From the NCBI GenBank assembly GCA_963796565.1, contig CAWCMA010000003.1, positions 372,001 to 436,000 on the forward strand: DNA of 64,000 nucleotides, written 5' to 3'. The notes under the pieces were generated by a model. The model was not told the origin of the DNA. It worked only from the letters and a program-made list of their open reading frames with translations, and ran no database searches. This stretch comes from JAKAVN01 sp963796565 (GTDB lineage Bacteria > Desulfobacterota > Binatia > Binatales > Binataceae). The position numbers and the translations under genes are program-made. Positions 1 to 9,465 of this stretch are shown piece after piece (position 1 is the stretch's first letter; each line of letters opens with the position of its first letter).

Positions 1-380
1 GCGAGGCCGCGCGCCTGCTAGGACTGAGCATCGCCGAGGTCAACGCCGACCGTATCGGCGCCGCGCGGCGGCTCAGCGAGCTTAGCGGTGCGTCGGTTCT
101 GATCAAGGGCGCGCGCACGGTCATCGCGGGCCTCGACGGCGAGGTCTACGTCAACGCGAGCGGGAATCCGGGGATGGCGACGCCGGGGATGGGCGACGTA
201 CTTTCGGGGATGGTCGGTGCGTTGTTAGCGCAGCGGTTGGCGCCGCTCGACGCGCTCGCGCTCGGCGCGTTCGTTCATGGTCATGCGGCCGACAGATTGG
301 CCGCGCGCATGGGCCCGGTCGGCTATCTTGCCGGCGACCTGGCTGACGAGTTGCCAGCAACCTTGGCCGCGCTAGGTTAG
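1..380 (+). CDS. nnr: NAD(P)H-hydrate repair enzyme, C-terminal part (5' truncated)
   Basis: Open at the window start; the first complete codon begins at base 3. The visible 125 residues are the C-terminal ADP-dependent (S)-NAD(P)H-hydrate dehydratase domain, which repairs hydrated NAD(P)H in the cytosol. The diagnostic stretch NASGNPGMATPGMGDVLSG is the family's nucleotide-binding and catalytic signature (N-x-G-N-P-G-M-x-x-x-G-x-G-D-x-L). The N-terminal epimerase half, if the protein is bifunctional, lies outside the window. The next gene is tsaE, the usual neighbour of nnr in many bacteria, which supports the call. Confidence 0.9.
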   Translation, partial: EAARLLGLSIAEVNADRIGAARRLSELSGASVLIKGARTVIAGLDGEVYVNASGNPGMATPGMGDVLSGMVGALLAQRLAPLDALALGAFVHGHAADRLAARMGPVGYLAGDLADELPATLAALG

Positions 381-449
381 CCTGCTCGGTTGGCCGTCCC
401 GTTATCCTCGGCGCTTGAACCAAAACGCCCGCTGGCGCACGCTTATAAT

Positions 450-917
450 ATGAATCTGGTCATCGAAAGCCGCTCCGCGCACGAGACCAAGACCTGGGGC
501 AGGCGGCTGGCTTCGCTGCTCGAAGGCGGAGAGCTGCTCGGGCTGATGGGCGATCTCGGCGCGGGCAAGACCTGTTTCATCAAGGGGCTCGCGAGCGGGC
601 TCAATCTGCGCGAGGGCGACATCCTGAGCCCCACCTTCACGATGATCCAGGAGCATCACGGGCGCATGGCGCTCTACCATATCGACCTCTATCGGCTCGA
701 GGAGGCGGGGCTCGATGACTTGGGCTTGCGCGAGTACCTGTTCACGAGCGGGGTGGCCGCGGTGGAATGGTTCGAGCGGCTGCGCGAGGCCGAAGAGCTG
801 GAAGTTCTCTCGGTGCGCATCAGCTACGTCAGTCCGAGCGCGCGCCGGATTGAGTTCGTCGCCGGCTCCGAGCGCTACGCGCGGTTGTTGGACCTCCTGC
901 GCTCGCGCTTCGCCTAA
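450..917 (+). CDS. tsaE: tRNA t6A biosynthesis ATPase TsaE
   Basis: A 155-residue P-loop protein of normal TsaE length. TsaE powers the TsaB-TsaD-TsaE complex that makes threonylcarbamoyladenosine at position 37 of ANN-decoding tRNAs. The Walker A motif GDLGAGKT is at residues 34-41, followed by the typical SPTF segment and, further on, AAVEWFERL (compare VEWPER in the family). The frame is open back to a TTG at 390, but the ATG at 450 gives the standard N-terminus just before the P-loop domain and is preferred. It follows nnr. Confidence 0.93.
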   Translation: MNLVIESRSAHETKTWGRRLASLLEGGELLGLMGDLGAGKTCFIKGLASGLNLREGDILSPTFTMIQEHHGRMALYHIDLYRLEEAGLDDLGLREYLFTSGVAAVEWFERLREAEELEVLSVRISYVSPSARRIEFVAGSERYARLLDLLRSRFA

Positions 918-1015
918 CTTCCTTGAATACCGCTCAACCGGGGGCTCTGGTTCGGGCGTTCCATTGTCGCCATAATACTCGATTACGCCGCGAACTATCC
1001 TGCGGCGGCGATGAC

Positions 1016-2257
1016 GTGGCCCTAGTCGTGCAGAAATATGGTGGAACCTCGGTCGGCTCGATCGACCGGATCAGAGCGGTGGCGGACCGCGTCGCGCGCG
1101 TCCGTGCCGGCGGCAACAACGTCGTGGTGGTGGTCTCCGCGATGGCTGGGGAGACCAATCGGCTGTTTAAACTTGCCGCGGAGCTCAGTGACTCGCCCCA
1201 TCCGCGCGAGACCGATGTGCTGGTGGCAACCGGTGAGCAGGTCTCGGCGGCGCTGCTCGCGATTCGGCTGCAGGCGCTCGGCTATCCCACGGTATCGTTT
1301 CTCGCCCATCAGCTTAGACTCGCGACCGACTCCCATCATGGCAACGCCAAGATCCGCTCGGTCGAAGCGTCGCGTCTGACCGAAGCGGTGGCCGGCGGAA
1401 ATATCGCGGTGGTCGCGGGCTACCAGGGCGTGGACGCCAAGGGCGACATCACCACGCTTGGGCGTGGCGCCTCCGACCTTACGGCGGTGGCGCTCGCGGC
1501 CGCGCTCAAGGCCGACGCCTGCGAGATTTATACCGACGTCGAGGGCGTCTTTACCGCCGACCCCAATATCTGCCCACGCGCGCGCAAACTCGGGCGCATC
1601 TCGTACGACGAGATGATGGAGATGGCGGGCTTGGGCGCGAAAGTGCTGCAATTGCGTTCGGTCGAGCTGGCACGGCGTTACAACGTGCCGCTGGTGGTAC
1701 GCTCCAGCTTCAGCGAGGCCGAGGGCACCTGGGTCGGCCAGGAGGACGAATCGATGGAAGACGTGATGGTCTCGGGGGTGACGCTCGATCAGAACCAGAG
1801 CAAGATAACGATCGCGGGCGTGGCCGATCGGCCGGGTCTCGCGGCGCGAATTTTCGGCCCCATCGCCGAGGCCGGAATAGTCGTCGACATGATCATTCAG
1901 AACGCCAGCGCCGACAGCCACACCGACATCACCTTCACCGTGGGACGCGACGATTTGCGCGGCGCGCTCGAACTATGCCGGCTGATGGCGTCGGAAATCG
2001 GCGCCGCCGGCGTCCGTCATGAGGACCAGGTCGCCAAGGTTTCGATCGTGGGGCTGGGGATGCGCACACATGCCGGCGTCGCGGCACAGATGTTCCGCGT
2101 GCTCGCGGAGGAGAGCGTCAATATCGAGATGATTGCAACCTCGGAGATTAAAATTTCGGTCGTGGTCAACGCCAAGTATGGAGAGCTTGCGATGCGGGCG
2201 TTGCACGACGCATTCTTGGGCGAAGGTTCCAACGCGCTACCGGGGGAGTCGATCTAA
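1016..2257 (+). CDS. lysC: aspartate kinase
   Basis: Phosphorylates aspartate, the first step towards lysine, threonine, methionine and isoleucine. The GTG at 1016 gives 413 residues starting VALVVQKYGGTSVG, the canonical aspartokinase N-terminus. The frame is open to 923, but those upstream residues match nothing in the family. The kinase domain has TTLGRGASDLTAVALA and is followed by two ACT domains in the last ~150 residues (ITIAGVADRPGLAARIFG and VSIVGLGMRTHAGVAAQMF), so feedback control by lysine and/or threonine is expected. It ends 4 bases before cimA and is probably cotranscribed with it. Confidence 0.95.
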   Translation: MALVVQKYGGTSVGSIDRIRAVADRVARVRAGGNNVVVVVSAMAGETNRLFKLAAELSDSPHPRETDVLVATGEQVSAALLAIRLQALGYPTVSFLAHQLRLATDSHHGNAKIRSVEASRLTEAVAGGNIAVVAGYQGVDAKGDITTLGRGASDLTAVALAAALKADACEIYTDVEGVFTADPNICPRARKLGRISYDEMMEMAGLGAKVLQLRSVELARRYNVPLVVRSSFSEAEGTWVGQEDESMEDVMVSGVTLDQNQSKITIAGVADRPGLAARIFGPIAEAGIVVDMIIQNASADSHTDITFTVGRDDLRGALELCRLMASEIGAAGVRHEDQVAKVSIVGLGMRTHAGVAAQMFRVLAEESVNIEMIATSEIKISVVVNAKYGELAMRALHDAFLGEGSNALPGESI

Positions 2258-2261
2258 GCAA

Positions 2262-3932
2262 ATGGCTGTGGCGAAAAAGATACAGATCTACGACACCACG
2301 TTGCGCGACGGGTGCCAGTCGGAGGACGTCTCGCTCACCGTCGAGGACAAGCTCGAGATTGCCGAGCGCCTCGACGATCTCGGACTCGACTATATCGAGG
2401 GCGGATGGCCGGGCTCCAACGATCGCGACGCGGCCTTCTTTCGCGAGGTCAAGAAGCTCCGCCTGCGCCACTCCAAAATCGCGGCCTTCGGCTCGACCCG
2501 GCGCGCCAACGCGCGCGCCTCGGCCGACCGCAACCTGGCGCTGCTGCTGCGCGCCGAGACCCCGGTGGCGACCGTGGTCGGCAAGACCTGGGACATGCAC
2601 GTGCGCGAAGCCCTGCGCATCTCGAACCAGGCCAACCTCGACATCCTGCACGACACCGTCACGTACCTGAAGCGCCACGTCGACGAGGTCATCTTCGACG
2701 CCGAGCATTTCTTCGACGGTATCGCGGCCAACCCCGAGTTCGCGCTGGCCTGCCTGCGGGCGGTCGATTCGGCCGGGGTCGATCTGATTGCGCTCTGCGA
2801 CACCAACGGCGGCCGCCTGCCGCATGAGATCGAGGCGGGTGTGCAGGCCGCGATCGTGGCGGTGCGATGCCCGATCGGAATCCATCCGCACAACGACTCC
2901 GAGGTCGCGGTCGCCAACGCGATCGCCGGCGTGCGCAGCGGCGCGACGCAGGTCCAGGGCACCATCAACGGTCTCGGCGAGCGCTGCGGCAACGCCAACC
3001 TGGTCTCGATCATTCCCGACCTCCAGCTCAAGCTCGGCTACCAGTGCGTGCCCCCGGCCAAGCTCAAGACGCTGCGCGAGGTCTCGATGCTGGTTTACGA
3101 GCTGGCCAACATCACGCCGCATACGCGTCAGGCCTACGTCGGGCACAGCGCTTTTACCCACAAGGCGGGGCTGCACGTCTCCGGCATCCAGCGCAGCGTG
3201 CACACGTACGAGCATATCGACCCGGCGGCGGTCGGCAACGATCGCCACGTGGTGCTCTCCGAGCTCTCCGGGCGCGCCAACATCCTTTACAAGAGCAAAG
3301 AGTTCGGCCTCGACGTCGAGCCGAGCAACGAGAAGATTGGCGTGCTGCTAGAAGAGCTAAAGCGCCTGGAGTCGCTCGGCTACACTTTCGACGGTGCCGA
3401 CGCCTCGTTCGAGTTGCTGATGCTGCGTACGCTTGGCTTCGCACGCGACCATTTCCGCTTCGTCAGCTTTCGCGTGTTCGACGACAAGTGGCATGAGGAC
3501 CACACTCCGTTCAGCGAAGCCGTGGTGGTGATAGAGGGGCCCGACGGCGTGCGCACACGCAACTCGGCCACCGGCAACGGTCCGGTCAATGCGCTCGACT
3601 CGGCGCTGCGCGGCGCGCTGGTGCCATATTTCCCGGCGCTCGAAACCATGCAGCTTGCCGATTACAAGGTCCGCGTGCTCGACAACGGGGCCGGCACCGC
3701 GGCGCGCGTGCGCGTGCTGATCGAATCGACCGACGGCCGCCGTCGCTGGGGCACGGTCGGCCTTTCCAGCAACGTGGTCGAGGCGAGCTGGCAGGCGCTG
3801 GTCGATTCGGTCGAGTACAAGCTGCACAAGGACGCGGCCCGGCCGCGTACCGTCAAGCATCCGCCGGCCTCCAACGGCGCGCGGCCGCGCGAGCGCGCTC
3901 CCCTGCGCAACGGCGCGGCGGCGAGGCCATAG
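2262..3932 (+). CDS. cimA: citramalate synthase
   Basis: Condenses acetyl-CoA with pyruvate to (R)-citramalate, giving a threonine-independent route to isoleucine. The ATG at 2262 gives 556 residues. The aldolase-type TIM barrel shows YDTTLRDGCQSEDVSL near residues 10-25 (catalytic Arg/Asp pair) and the metal-binding IHPHNDSEVAVAN (His208, His210). A C-terminal LeuA-type allosteric dimerisation domain follows. Choice over isopropylmalate or homocitrate synthase rests on overall length and the NGLGERCGNANL segment of the CimA family. A low-complexity tail rich in Arg, Pro and Ala ends the protein. The next gene, cysE, starts 5 bases later. Confidence 0.92.
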   Translation: MAVAKKIQIYDTTLRDGCQSEDVSLTVEDKLEIAERLDDLGLDYIEGGWPGSNDRDAAFFREVKKLRLRHSKIAAFGSTRRANARASADRNLALLLRAETPVATVVGKTWDMHVREALRISNQANLDILHDTVTYLKRHVDEVIFDAEHFFDGIAANPEFALACLRAVDSAGVDLIALCDTNGGRLPHEIEAGVQAAIVAVRCPIGIHPHNDSEVAVANAIAGVRSGATQVQGTINGLGERCGNANLVSIIPDLQLKLGYQCVPPAKLKTLREVSMLVYELANITPHTRQAYVGHSAFTHKAGLHVSGIQRSVHTYEHIDPAAVGNDRHVVLSELSGRANILYKSKEFGLDVEPSNEKIGVLLEELKRLESLGYTFDGADASFELLMLRTLGFARDHFRFVSFRVFDDKWHEDHTPFSEAVVVIEGPDGVRTRNSATGNGPVNALDSALRGALVPYFPALETMQLADYKVRVLDNGAGTAARVRVLIESTDGRRRWGTVGLSSNVVEASWQALVDSVEYKLHKDAARPRTVKHPPASNGARPRERAPLRNGAAARP

Positions 3933-3936
3933 CCGC

Positions 3937-4728
3937 ATGGCGATCCCACGCACAACCGATCCCGCCGCACAGAGAGAATCGCCGATCGGCGTCTTCGGCC
4001 GGATGCGCGAGGACGTCCAGGCGGTCTTCGAACGCGACCCAGCCGCGCGCACTGTGCTCGAGGTGACGCTCGCCTACCCGGGGCTGCACGCGATCTGGAT
4101 GTATCGCGCGGCGCACTGGCTGTGGGAGCATCAACTCTGCCTGCTCGGCCGGCTCTTGAGCGAGCTTGCGCGCTGGCTCACCGGCATCGAGATCCATCCC
4201 GGCGCCACCATTGGGCGGCGGTTTTTCATCGACCATGGGATGGGCGTGGTGATCGGCGAGACCGCCGAAATCGGCGACGACGTCCTCATCTACCAGGGCG
4301 TGACGCTGGGCGGTACCAGCCTCAAGAAAGAGAAACGCCATCCGACGATCGAGGACCACGTGATGATCAGCGCCGGGGCCTCGGTGATCGGCCCGGTGCG
4401 GATCGGTCGCGGCAGCCGTATCGGCGCGGGCGCGGTGGTGGTTTCTTCGGCGCCGCCATACTCGACCATCGTCGGAATCCCCGGCAAGGTCATCGAGGGC
4501 GAGAACACGCGCCAGGACGTCGCCGGCCTCGACCACGTGCATCTGCCCGATCCGGTGGCGCGCGCGATGCAAGGTCTGGTCGACAAGCTCAACCGGATCG
4601 GCGTGCGAATCGAGGAACTCGAAGAGCGCCAGGACTGCCTCGAAGACAAGTTCAATCCGAGCGTTTCCCCAAGCGTCCCCGACGCGCCCGTCATCGCCGG
4701 CGATTCCGCGCCTCCCAAGAACCGCTGA
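3937..4728 (+). CDS. cysE: serine O-acetyltransferase
   Basis: Transfers acetyl from acetyl-CoA to serine, the committed step of cysteine synthesis. The protein has 263 residues: an alpha-helical N-terminal part, then a left-handed beta-helix of hexapeptide repeats from about residue 85. The catalytic FIDHGMGVVIGETA places the Asp99-His100 pair, and KKEKRHPTI supplies His135 of the acetyl-CoA site. The C-terminus after about residue 185 is extended and variable. It is the last gene of the lysC-cimA-cysE run; the next gene is convergent. Confidence 0.94.
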   Translation: MAIPRTTDPAAQRESPIGVFGRMREDVQAVFERDPAARTVLEVTLAYPGLHAIWMYRAAHWLWEHQLCLLGRLLSELARWLTGIEIHPGATIGRRFFIDHGMGVVIGETAEIGDDVLIYQGVTLGGTSLKKEKRHPTIEDHVMISAGASVIGPVRIGRGSRIGAGAVVVSSAPPYSTIVGIPGKVIEGENTRQDVAGLDHVHLPDPVARAMQGLVDKLNRIGVRIEELEERQDCLEDKFNPSVSPSVPDAPVIAGDSAPPKNR

Positions 4729-4756
4729 CCAAGGCGCGCAGCCGCGAGGCACCGCG

Positions 4757-5872
4757 TCATTTTTCGAGGCTGAGCGAAGTCTCGGTGATTTGGCCGGCCG
4801 CGGTGATGCGTCCGAGATAGGTCTTCCCGCCGGTCACCCATCGTTCGGTGAACGACAACGTGCCGTCGCGCCGGGCAATGAGGCCGGTTATGTTGGCGCC
4901 GCTCGGGATCGGGAACACCGTCGCCGCGCCGTTGGTGGTCATCCGCACGATCGCGCCGGCCGTGGAGTTCGGCGCCGAGCCGAAGCGCGAGCCGGGTAGC
5001 GAGGTAGGAAAATTGACGGCGATCCACAAGTTGCCGTCGGGCCCCGGGACGATCGCTTCGTACTGGCCCGACACCGGCAGGGTGAATTCAGTGATTTGGC
5101 CTTTGGGCGTCATTCGCGCGACGCGGTCGCTGAAATTTTCCGTGAACCAGATGTTGCCGTCGGAGCCGGCCGCGATTTGCGCTGGTAACGAGCCTTTGCG
5201 CGGCAGATGGTATTCGAGCACTTTGCCGTCGAGCGCGACGCGGCCGATGCGTCCCACCGGCGACTCGGTGAACCAGAGGCTATGCTCCGGGCCGCTCGTG
5301 ATGGTTGCGGGGCCGGTCGCGCGCTCGGGCAGCGGAAAGACGGTGATGGCGCCCGCCGTAGTGACTCGTCCGATCGCCACCGCGCCGTCAGGGTTTGCGC
5401 CTTCCCACGCCGTGAACCACAAATTACCGTCGGGCCCCACGGTCAGCCCCTCGGGCACCAGGGTTCCGGGCAGTTCATAGAATGTGCTGCTTCCAGCCGG
5501 GGTCAATTTGATGATGTTGCCGCCGACCGTCGAGCCGAACGCCGTGATCCCGACCATCCACAGGTCGCCGTCGGGCCCGTAGATCATGTTTGCGCCGAAA
5601 CTGACGGGCGGCAGCGTGAACTCGCTCAGCGATCCGCTGCGGTCAAGCCGTCCGGCCTTGGGAATTCCCAGGATCGTGAACCACAGGCTTCCTTGCGTGT
5701 CCTCGGCCAGCGACGACGGTTGGATCACCAACCCGGTGGGCAGGGCTGGCGGTGGAGGCGGCGGTGGCGGCGGTGGCGGGTTCTCGACCACGCATCCCGT
5801 GGCCAGCACGGTCGCCAGACAAGCGGCGACCATCATCGCCGCCCGCGGCGGCGTACCATGAAGACGTTTCAT
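4757..5872 (-). CDS. streptogramin lyase (Vgb)-like beta-propeller lipoprotein
   Basis: The 371-residue product starts with a lipoprotein signal (lipobox LATGC near residue 27) and a run of about 11 prolines, then repeated blades of the form G-P-D-G-N-L-W-F-T with IGR(I/V)T (for example GPDGNLWFT, GSDGNIWFTE). This is the virginiamycin B lyase/NHL propeller family. Many such proteins are not antibiotic lyases, and a membrane-anchored location argues against a simple cytosolic resistance enzyme. It begins 17 bases after the FAD oxidoreductase on the same strand, so the two are probably cotranscribed. Substrate unknown. Confidence 0.8.
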   Translation of the reverse strand: MKRLHGTPPRAAMMVAACLATVLATGCVVENPPPPPPPPPPPALPTGLVIQPSSLAEDTQGSLWFTILGIPKAGRLDRSGSLSEFTLPPVSFGANMIYGPDGDLWMVGITAFGSTVGGNIIKLTPAGSSTFYELPGTLVPEGLTVGPDGNLWFTAWEGANPDGAVAIGRVTTAGAITVFPLPERATGPATITSGPEHSLWFTESPVGRIGRVALDGKVLEYHLPRKGSLPAQIAAGSDGNIWFTENFSDRVARMTPKGQITEFTLPVSGQYEAIVPGPDGNLWIAVNFPTSLPGSRFGSAPNSTAGAIVRMTTNGAATVFPIPSGANITGLIARRDGTLSFTERWVTGGKTYLGRITAAGQITETSLSLEK

Positions 5873-5889
5873 CCAAGGATCGCGGCGAC

Positions 5890-7092
5890 TCAGAGCTTGT
5901 GACCGAAATTGGCGCCCATCAGGTACTCGTGCTCGCCGCGGATCGGCCGTCCATCGCGCAGCCGCTCGAAACCGAACGGGCGGAGATCCACGGTTGTGGA
6001 GCGGCCGGTAAGGATCAGTTCCGCCATCGCGGCACCCACCGCCGGCGCGGTTTTGAAACCGGTCCCGCTGAAGCCCGCGGCGACGTAGAGTCCCCCAACC
6101 TCGGGCACCGGACCAATGACCGCGCGCGAGTCGGGGCTGATGTCGTAGATTCCGGCGTGGCCGCGCGAGTATCCCGCACCGGCCATCGCGGGGACCCGAT
6201 GCGCCAGGCGCTCGGCGACCTCGGTGACGAAGTCGGCGTCGTTGTCTTCGCGAAAGCTGTCCGGGTCGGGTTCGTATTCCGCCTTGAGGTCGCCGAGACC
6301 GATCAACGTCTCCGCGTCACCCTGGGGGCGGAAGTAGCTGCCTGAAATCGTGTCGATACATCCGCCATGCTTGAGCGTCGCGGGCCGTTTGAAAAAAGCT
6401 ATCTGCGCGCGATCGGCGCGGATTCCAATCGGCGCGCCAAGCGGCTTCAGCAGCCGATCTGTCCATGGACCGGCCACCACGCATACCGCGTCGGCTTCAT
6501 GCCGCGTGCCGGCCGCGTCGATCACGCCGCGCACACGAGCGCCCGCCGCGTCGATAGAGCCGATCGGAACTCCCAGCCTGAACGTCGCGCTGTGGCGCAC
6601 GGCCGCCTCCGCCATCGAACGCGTGGCCGCGACCGGGTCGGCATAGCCGCTGTGCGGTTCGTACGCGGCGAGCGCGACGTCGTCGACATTGATTGCGGGC
6701 TCGAGCCTGCGAAGCTCCGCGGGTTCGACCACACTGGTATCCACGCCGACCGCGCGCAGCATCGCGACATTGGCGCGCAGTTTCTCGGCGTTGGGCGGGC
6801 CAACCACGATAGTGAATCCGGTCTTTGCGAAGCCGCATCCGCGCCCCTCTGCGTCACGCCCCACCATCTCTTCCCAATGGGCGAAGTAGCCGAGGCTCTT
6901 CCACGCCAGTTCGGCCTCCGGCGCGAAGGTGTAATGCATACGCAAGAGCGCGCCCGAACGGGCCGTCATCCCGGCGCATACTTCGCGCTCCTTGTCGAAG
7001 ACTGTGACTCGCGCTCCCGCCCGGGCAAGATGGAACGCGAGACTGCATCCCACCACTCCGGCTCCCACCACGATTACTTCAGGCATGGCCAT
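5890..7092 (-). CDS. FAD-dependent oxidoreductase (DAO / sarcosine oxidase-type)
   Basis: A 400-residue flavoprotein with an N-terminal Rossmann motif (VIVVGAGVVGCSLAFHLA; Gly10, Gly12, Gly15) and a C-terminal VAAGFSGTGFKTAPAVG, which is the second FAD contact of the D-amino-acid oxidase/glycine oxidase/sarcosine oxidase beta family. It probably oxidises a secondary amine or amino acid. The PHSGYADP segment is also typical of that family. It is divergent from the cysteine desulfurase gene 78 bases away and upstream of the propeller lipoprotein gene. The substrate cannot be read from the sequence. Confidence 0.85.
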   Translation of the reverse strand: MAMPEVIVVGAGVVGCSLAFHLARAGARVTVFDKEREVCAGMTARSGALLRMHYTFAPEAELAWKSLGYFAHWEEMVGRDAEGRGCGFAKTGFTIVVGPPNAEKLRANVAMLRAVGVDTSVVEPAELRRLEPAINVDDVALAAYEPHSGYADPVAATRSMAEAAVRHSATFRLGVPIGSIDAAGARVRGVIDAAGTRHEADAVCVVAGPWTDRLLKPLGAPIGIRADRAQIAFFKRPATLKHGGCIDTISGSYFRPQGDAETLIGLGDLKAEYEPDPDSFREDNDADFVTEVAERLAHRVPAMAGAGYSRGHAGIYDISPDSRAVIGPVPEVGGLYVAAGFSGTGFKTAPAVGAAMAELILTGRSTTVDLRPFGFERLRDGRPIRGEHEYLMGANFGHKL

Positions 7093-7170
7093 TGATAATC
7101 TGCGTTGCGACTTTTGCGCGCCAATCCGCTAGGCTAAGTTATTCGTTCGCCTGGGGCCTATCAAACTCGT

Positions 7171-8364
7171 ATGCGCATTTATCTCGACCATAACGCCGGC
7201 GCGCCATTGCGGCCCGAGGTGCGCGCCGCCATCGCCCGCTTCATCGAGGTGGACGAGGCAAATCCCGCCGCGGTCCATCGAAGCGGCCAGCGCGCCCGCC
7301 GTGCACTGGAGCAGGCTCGCTCCCAGATCGCGCTGCTCATCGGAGCCGCCGCGCGCGAGGTCGTCTTCACCAGTGGCGGCACCGAGTCGAACAACCTCGC
7401 GATTCGCGGCGTGGCGGGCGCCCAGCCGGCCCGGCGCAGAATCGTCAGCTCGGCGATCGAGCATTCCTCGATCCTTGCACCGCTCGAGTATCTCGCCAGC
7501 CTCGGCTTCGAGATTATCCGAATTGCTCCGGATCGCGAAGGACGAATCTCACCGGCGGCGGTGGCCGCGGCGCTCGACGCCGATACGGCATTGGTGACGT
7601 TGGGTCTCGCCAACGCGGAGGTCGGCTCGATCCAGGATGTGGCCGCGATGGCCGAGCCGATCGCACGCGCGGGAGCGATGTTTCATATCGACGCGGCGCA
7701 GGCTGCCGGTCGTATCCCGCTGCGGGTCGGCGATCTGCGATGCCATCTGTTGACGATCAGCGGTCACAAGTTGGGCGCGCCGTCGGGAATCGGCGCGCTT
7801 TACGTTCGCGCCGGAGTGGCGCTCGCGCCCGCGATGCTGGGCGGGCCGCAGGAAGCCGGGCTGCGCGCCGGTACGCCCAATTTGCTTGGCGCGGTGGCCT
7901 TCGGCGCGGCGGCCGAGGCCGCCGCGGCGCATCTGGACGATGAGTCGATGCGCGTCGCGGCGCTGGCGGCGCGGCTGCTCGATCGGCTTCGCGCGTCGAT
8001 TCCGGATCTTCGGCTCAATGGCTCAACCAGCGACAGAATTCTCAACACCCTCAACCTGACTTTTCCCGGCGTCCTCGGCGAGAGCATGTTGATCGCATTG
8101 GACCTCGAGGGCGTGGAAGTCTCGATGGGGTCGGCGTGCGCGGCCGGCGCGGTCGAGCCCTCGCATGTGCTGCTCGCGATGGGTTTGAGTCGCGACGAAG
8201 CGCGCAGTTCGCTGCGGCTTAGCCTCGGATGGAGCACGACGGCGGCCGAGATCGAGCGCGCGGCGGAAATCATCGCCCGCGTATGGCGGCGGGTTCGAGC
8301 GGCCGAGCCGCTAGCGTCGGTCGCAGCGGCCAGGACGCCCGCCGTGGCGGAGGCCACGCGATGA
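7171..8364 (+). CDS. cysteine desulfurase (NifS/IscS family)
   Basis: A PLP enzyme that removes sulfur from cysteine as a persulfide. The 397-residue protein shows FTSGGTESNNLAI (PLP phosphate site), ISGHKLGAPSG with the Schiff-base lysine K200, and SMGSACAAGAVEPSHVL with the sulfur-accepting C323 on the mobile loop. The SGSACAAG-like loop is the NifS/IscS (group I) form. The last four bases overlap the mnmA start (ATGA), so the pair is translationally coupled and this enzyme is the likely sulfur donor for MnmA. No scaffold protein (IscU) is adjacent. Confidence 0.92.
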   Translation: MRIYLDHNAGAPLRPEVRAAIARFIEVDEANPAAVHRSGQRARRALEQARSQIALLIGAAAREVVFTSGGTESNNLAIRGVAGAQPARRRIVSSAIEHSSILAPLEYLASLGFEIIRIAPDREGRISPAAVAAALDADTALVTLGLANAEVGSIQDVAAMAEPIARAGAMFHIDAAQAAGRIPLRVGDLRCHLLTISGHKLGAPSGIGALYVRAGVALAPAMLGGPQEAGLRAGTPNLLGAVAFGAAAEAAAAHLDDESMRVAALAARLLDRLRASIPDLRLNGSTSDRILNTLNLTFPGVLGESMLIALDLEGVEVSMGSACAAGAVEPSHVLLAMGLSRDEARSSLRLSLGWSTTAAEIERAAEIIARVWRRVRAAEPLASVAAARTPAVAEATR

Positions 8365-9455
8365 GCGCGCGAGTGCTGGTGGCGATGTCGGGCGGCGTGG
8401 ACAGTTCGGTCGCAGCTGCGGTTTTGTGCGAGCGCGGCTACGACGTGGTCGGCGTGGCGATGCGTCTGGCGCCGGAAAGCCCAGCGGCGGTGGCGTCGCG
8501 GCGTCGTGGGACGTGTTGCTCGTACGAGGATTTCGAGGACGCGCGGCGAGTCGCGGAACGGATGGACTTTCCGTTTTACGTGGTCGATCTGCGCGCGGAG
8601 TTTGGCGCCCGCGTGATCGACAACTTCGTCTCCGAATATCTGGGTGGCCGCACGCCCAATCCATGCGTGATGTGCAATCGCGAGATCAAGTTCGATCGCC
8701 TGCGCGAGCGCGCCGCGGCGCTCGGCGCGGACTACGTCGCGACCGGCCACTATGCGCGTATCGAGCGCGACTCGTCCGGCCGCTTCCATCTGCTGCGCGC
8801 GGCCGACGCCACCAAGGATCAGTCGTACTTTCTGTTCACCCTCGGGCAAGTTGAGCTCAGCCGCACGCTCTTTCCGCTCGGCGCGATGACCAAGGCCGAA
8901 GTGCGCGAGCGCGCCCGCCAGCTCGGCCTCGCCAACGCCGACAAGCCCGAGAGCCAGGAGATCTGTTTCGTGCCCGACCGCGACTACGCCCGCTTCGTCG
9001 AGCGCGCGGCATCCCCCGAGCGTCTGCGCGCCGGCCACATTATCGATCTGTCCGGGCGTAAGCTGGCGGCCCATGACGGAGTGCATCGTTTCACGGTCGG
9101 ACAACGTCACGGACTCGGCCTTAGCTCGCCGGCGCCGTTATACGTGCGCGAGATTCGCGCGGAGAGCGGCGAGGTCGTCGTCGGTCCGCGCGAGGATCTC
9201 GTCGCGGCCGGACTCATCGCGTGCGACGTCAGCTTCGTCGATCCGGGGAGCGTAGGCGCCGGCGCGATCGCGGTCCAGGCCCGCATCCGCTATCGCCATC
9301 CCGCGCTGCCCGCGACGCTCACGCTCGAACCGGGTGACCGCGCACGCGTCACCTTCGACGGCGGCGGTGGCCCTGCGGTGGCGCCTGGACAGGCGTGCGT
9401 GTTTTACCGCGGCGACGAACTTGTCGGCGGCGGGTTTATCGAGCGGGCGCTGTGA
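8361..9455 (+). CDS. mnmA: tRNA-specific 2-thiouridylase MnmA
   Basis: Adenylates and thiolates U34 of tRNA-Lys, -Glu and -Gln. The ATG at 8361 overlaps the desulfurase stop and gives 364 residues starting MSARVLVAMSGGVDSS (PP-loop). The nucleophile motif TPNPCVMCNREIKF puts cysteines at 102 and 105, and PESQEICFVPD holds the second catalytic cysteine. GQRHGLG and the C-terminal beta domain are normal for MnmA. The frame stays open upstream to 8229, but that part lies inside the desulfurase gene and is not part of the family. Confidence 0.96.
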   Translation: MSARVLVAMSGGVDSSVAAAVLCERGYDVVGVAMRLAPESPAAVASRRRGTCCSYEDFEDARRVAERMDFPFYVVDLRAEFGARVIDNFVSEYLGGRTPNPCVMCNREIKFDRLRERAAALGADYVATGHYARIERDSSGRFHLLRAADATKDQSYFLFTLGQVELSRTLFPLGAMTKAEVRERARQLGLANADKPESQEICFVPDRDYARFVERAASPERLRAGHIIDLSGRKLAAHDGVHRFTVGQRHGLGLSSPAPLYVREIRAESGEVVVGPREDLVAAGLIACDVSFVDPGSVGAGAIAVQARIRYRHPALPATLTLEPGDRARVTFDGGGGPAVAPGQACVFYRGDELVGGGFIERAL

Positions 9456-9465
9456 GGATGGGCTG

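Noticed and set aside
4757..5872. Calling the propeller lipoprotein a streptogramin-resistance enzyme
   Set aside because: The blades are Vgb-like, but the lipid anchor and proline linker are unlike true resistance lyases, and many propellers of this type have other roles.
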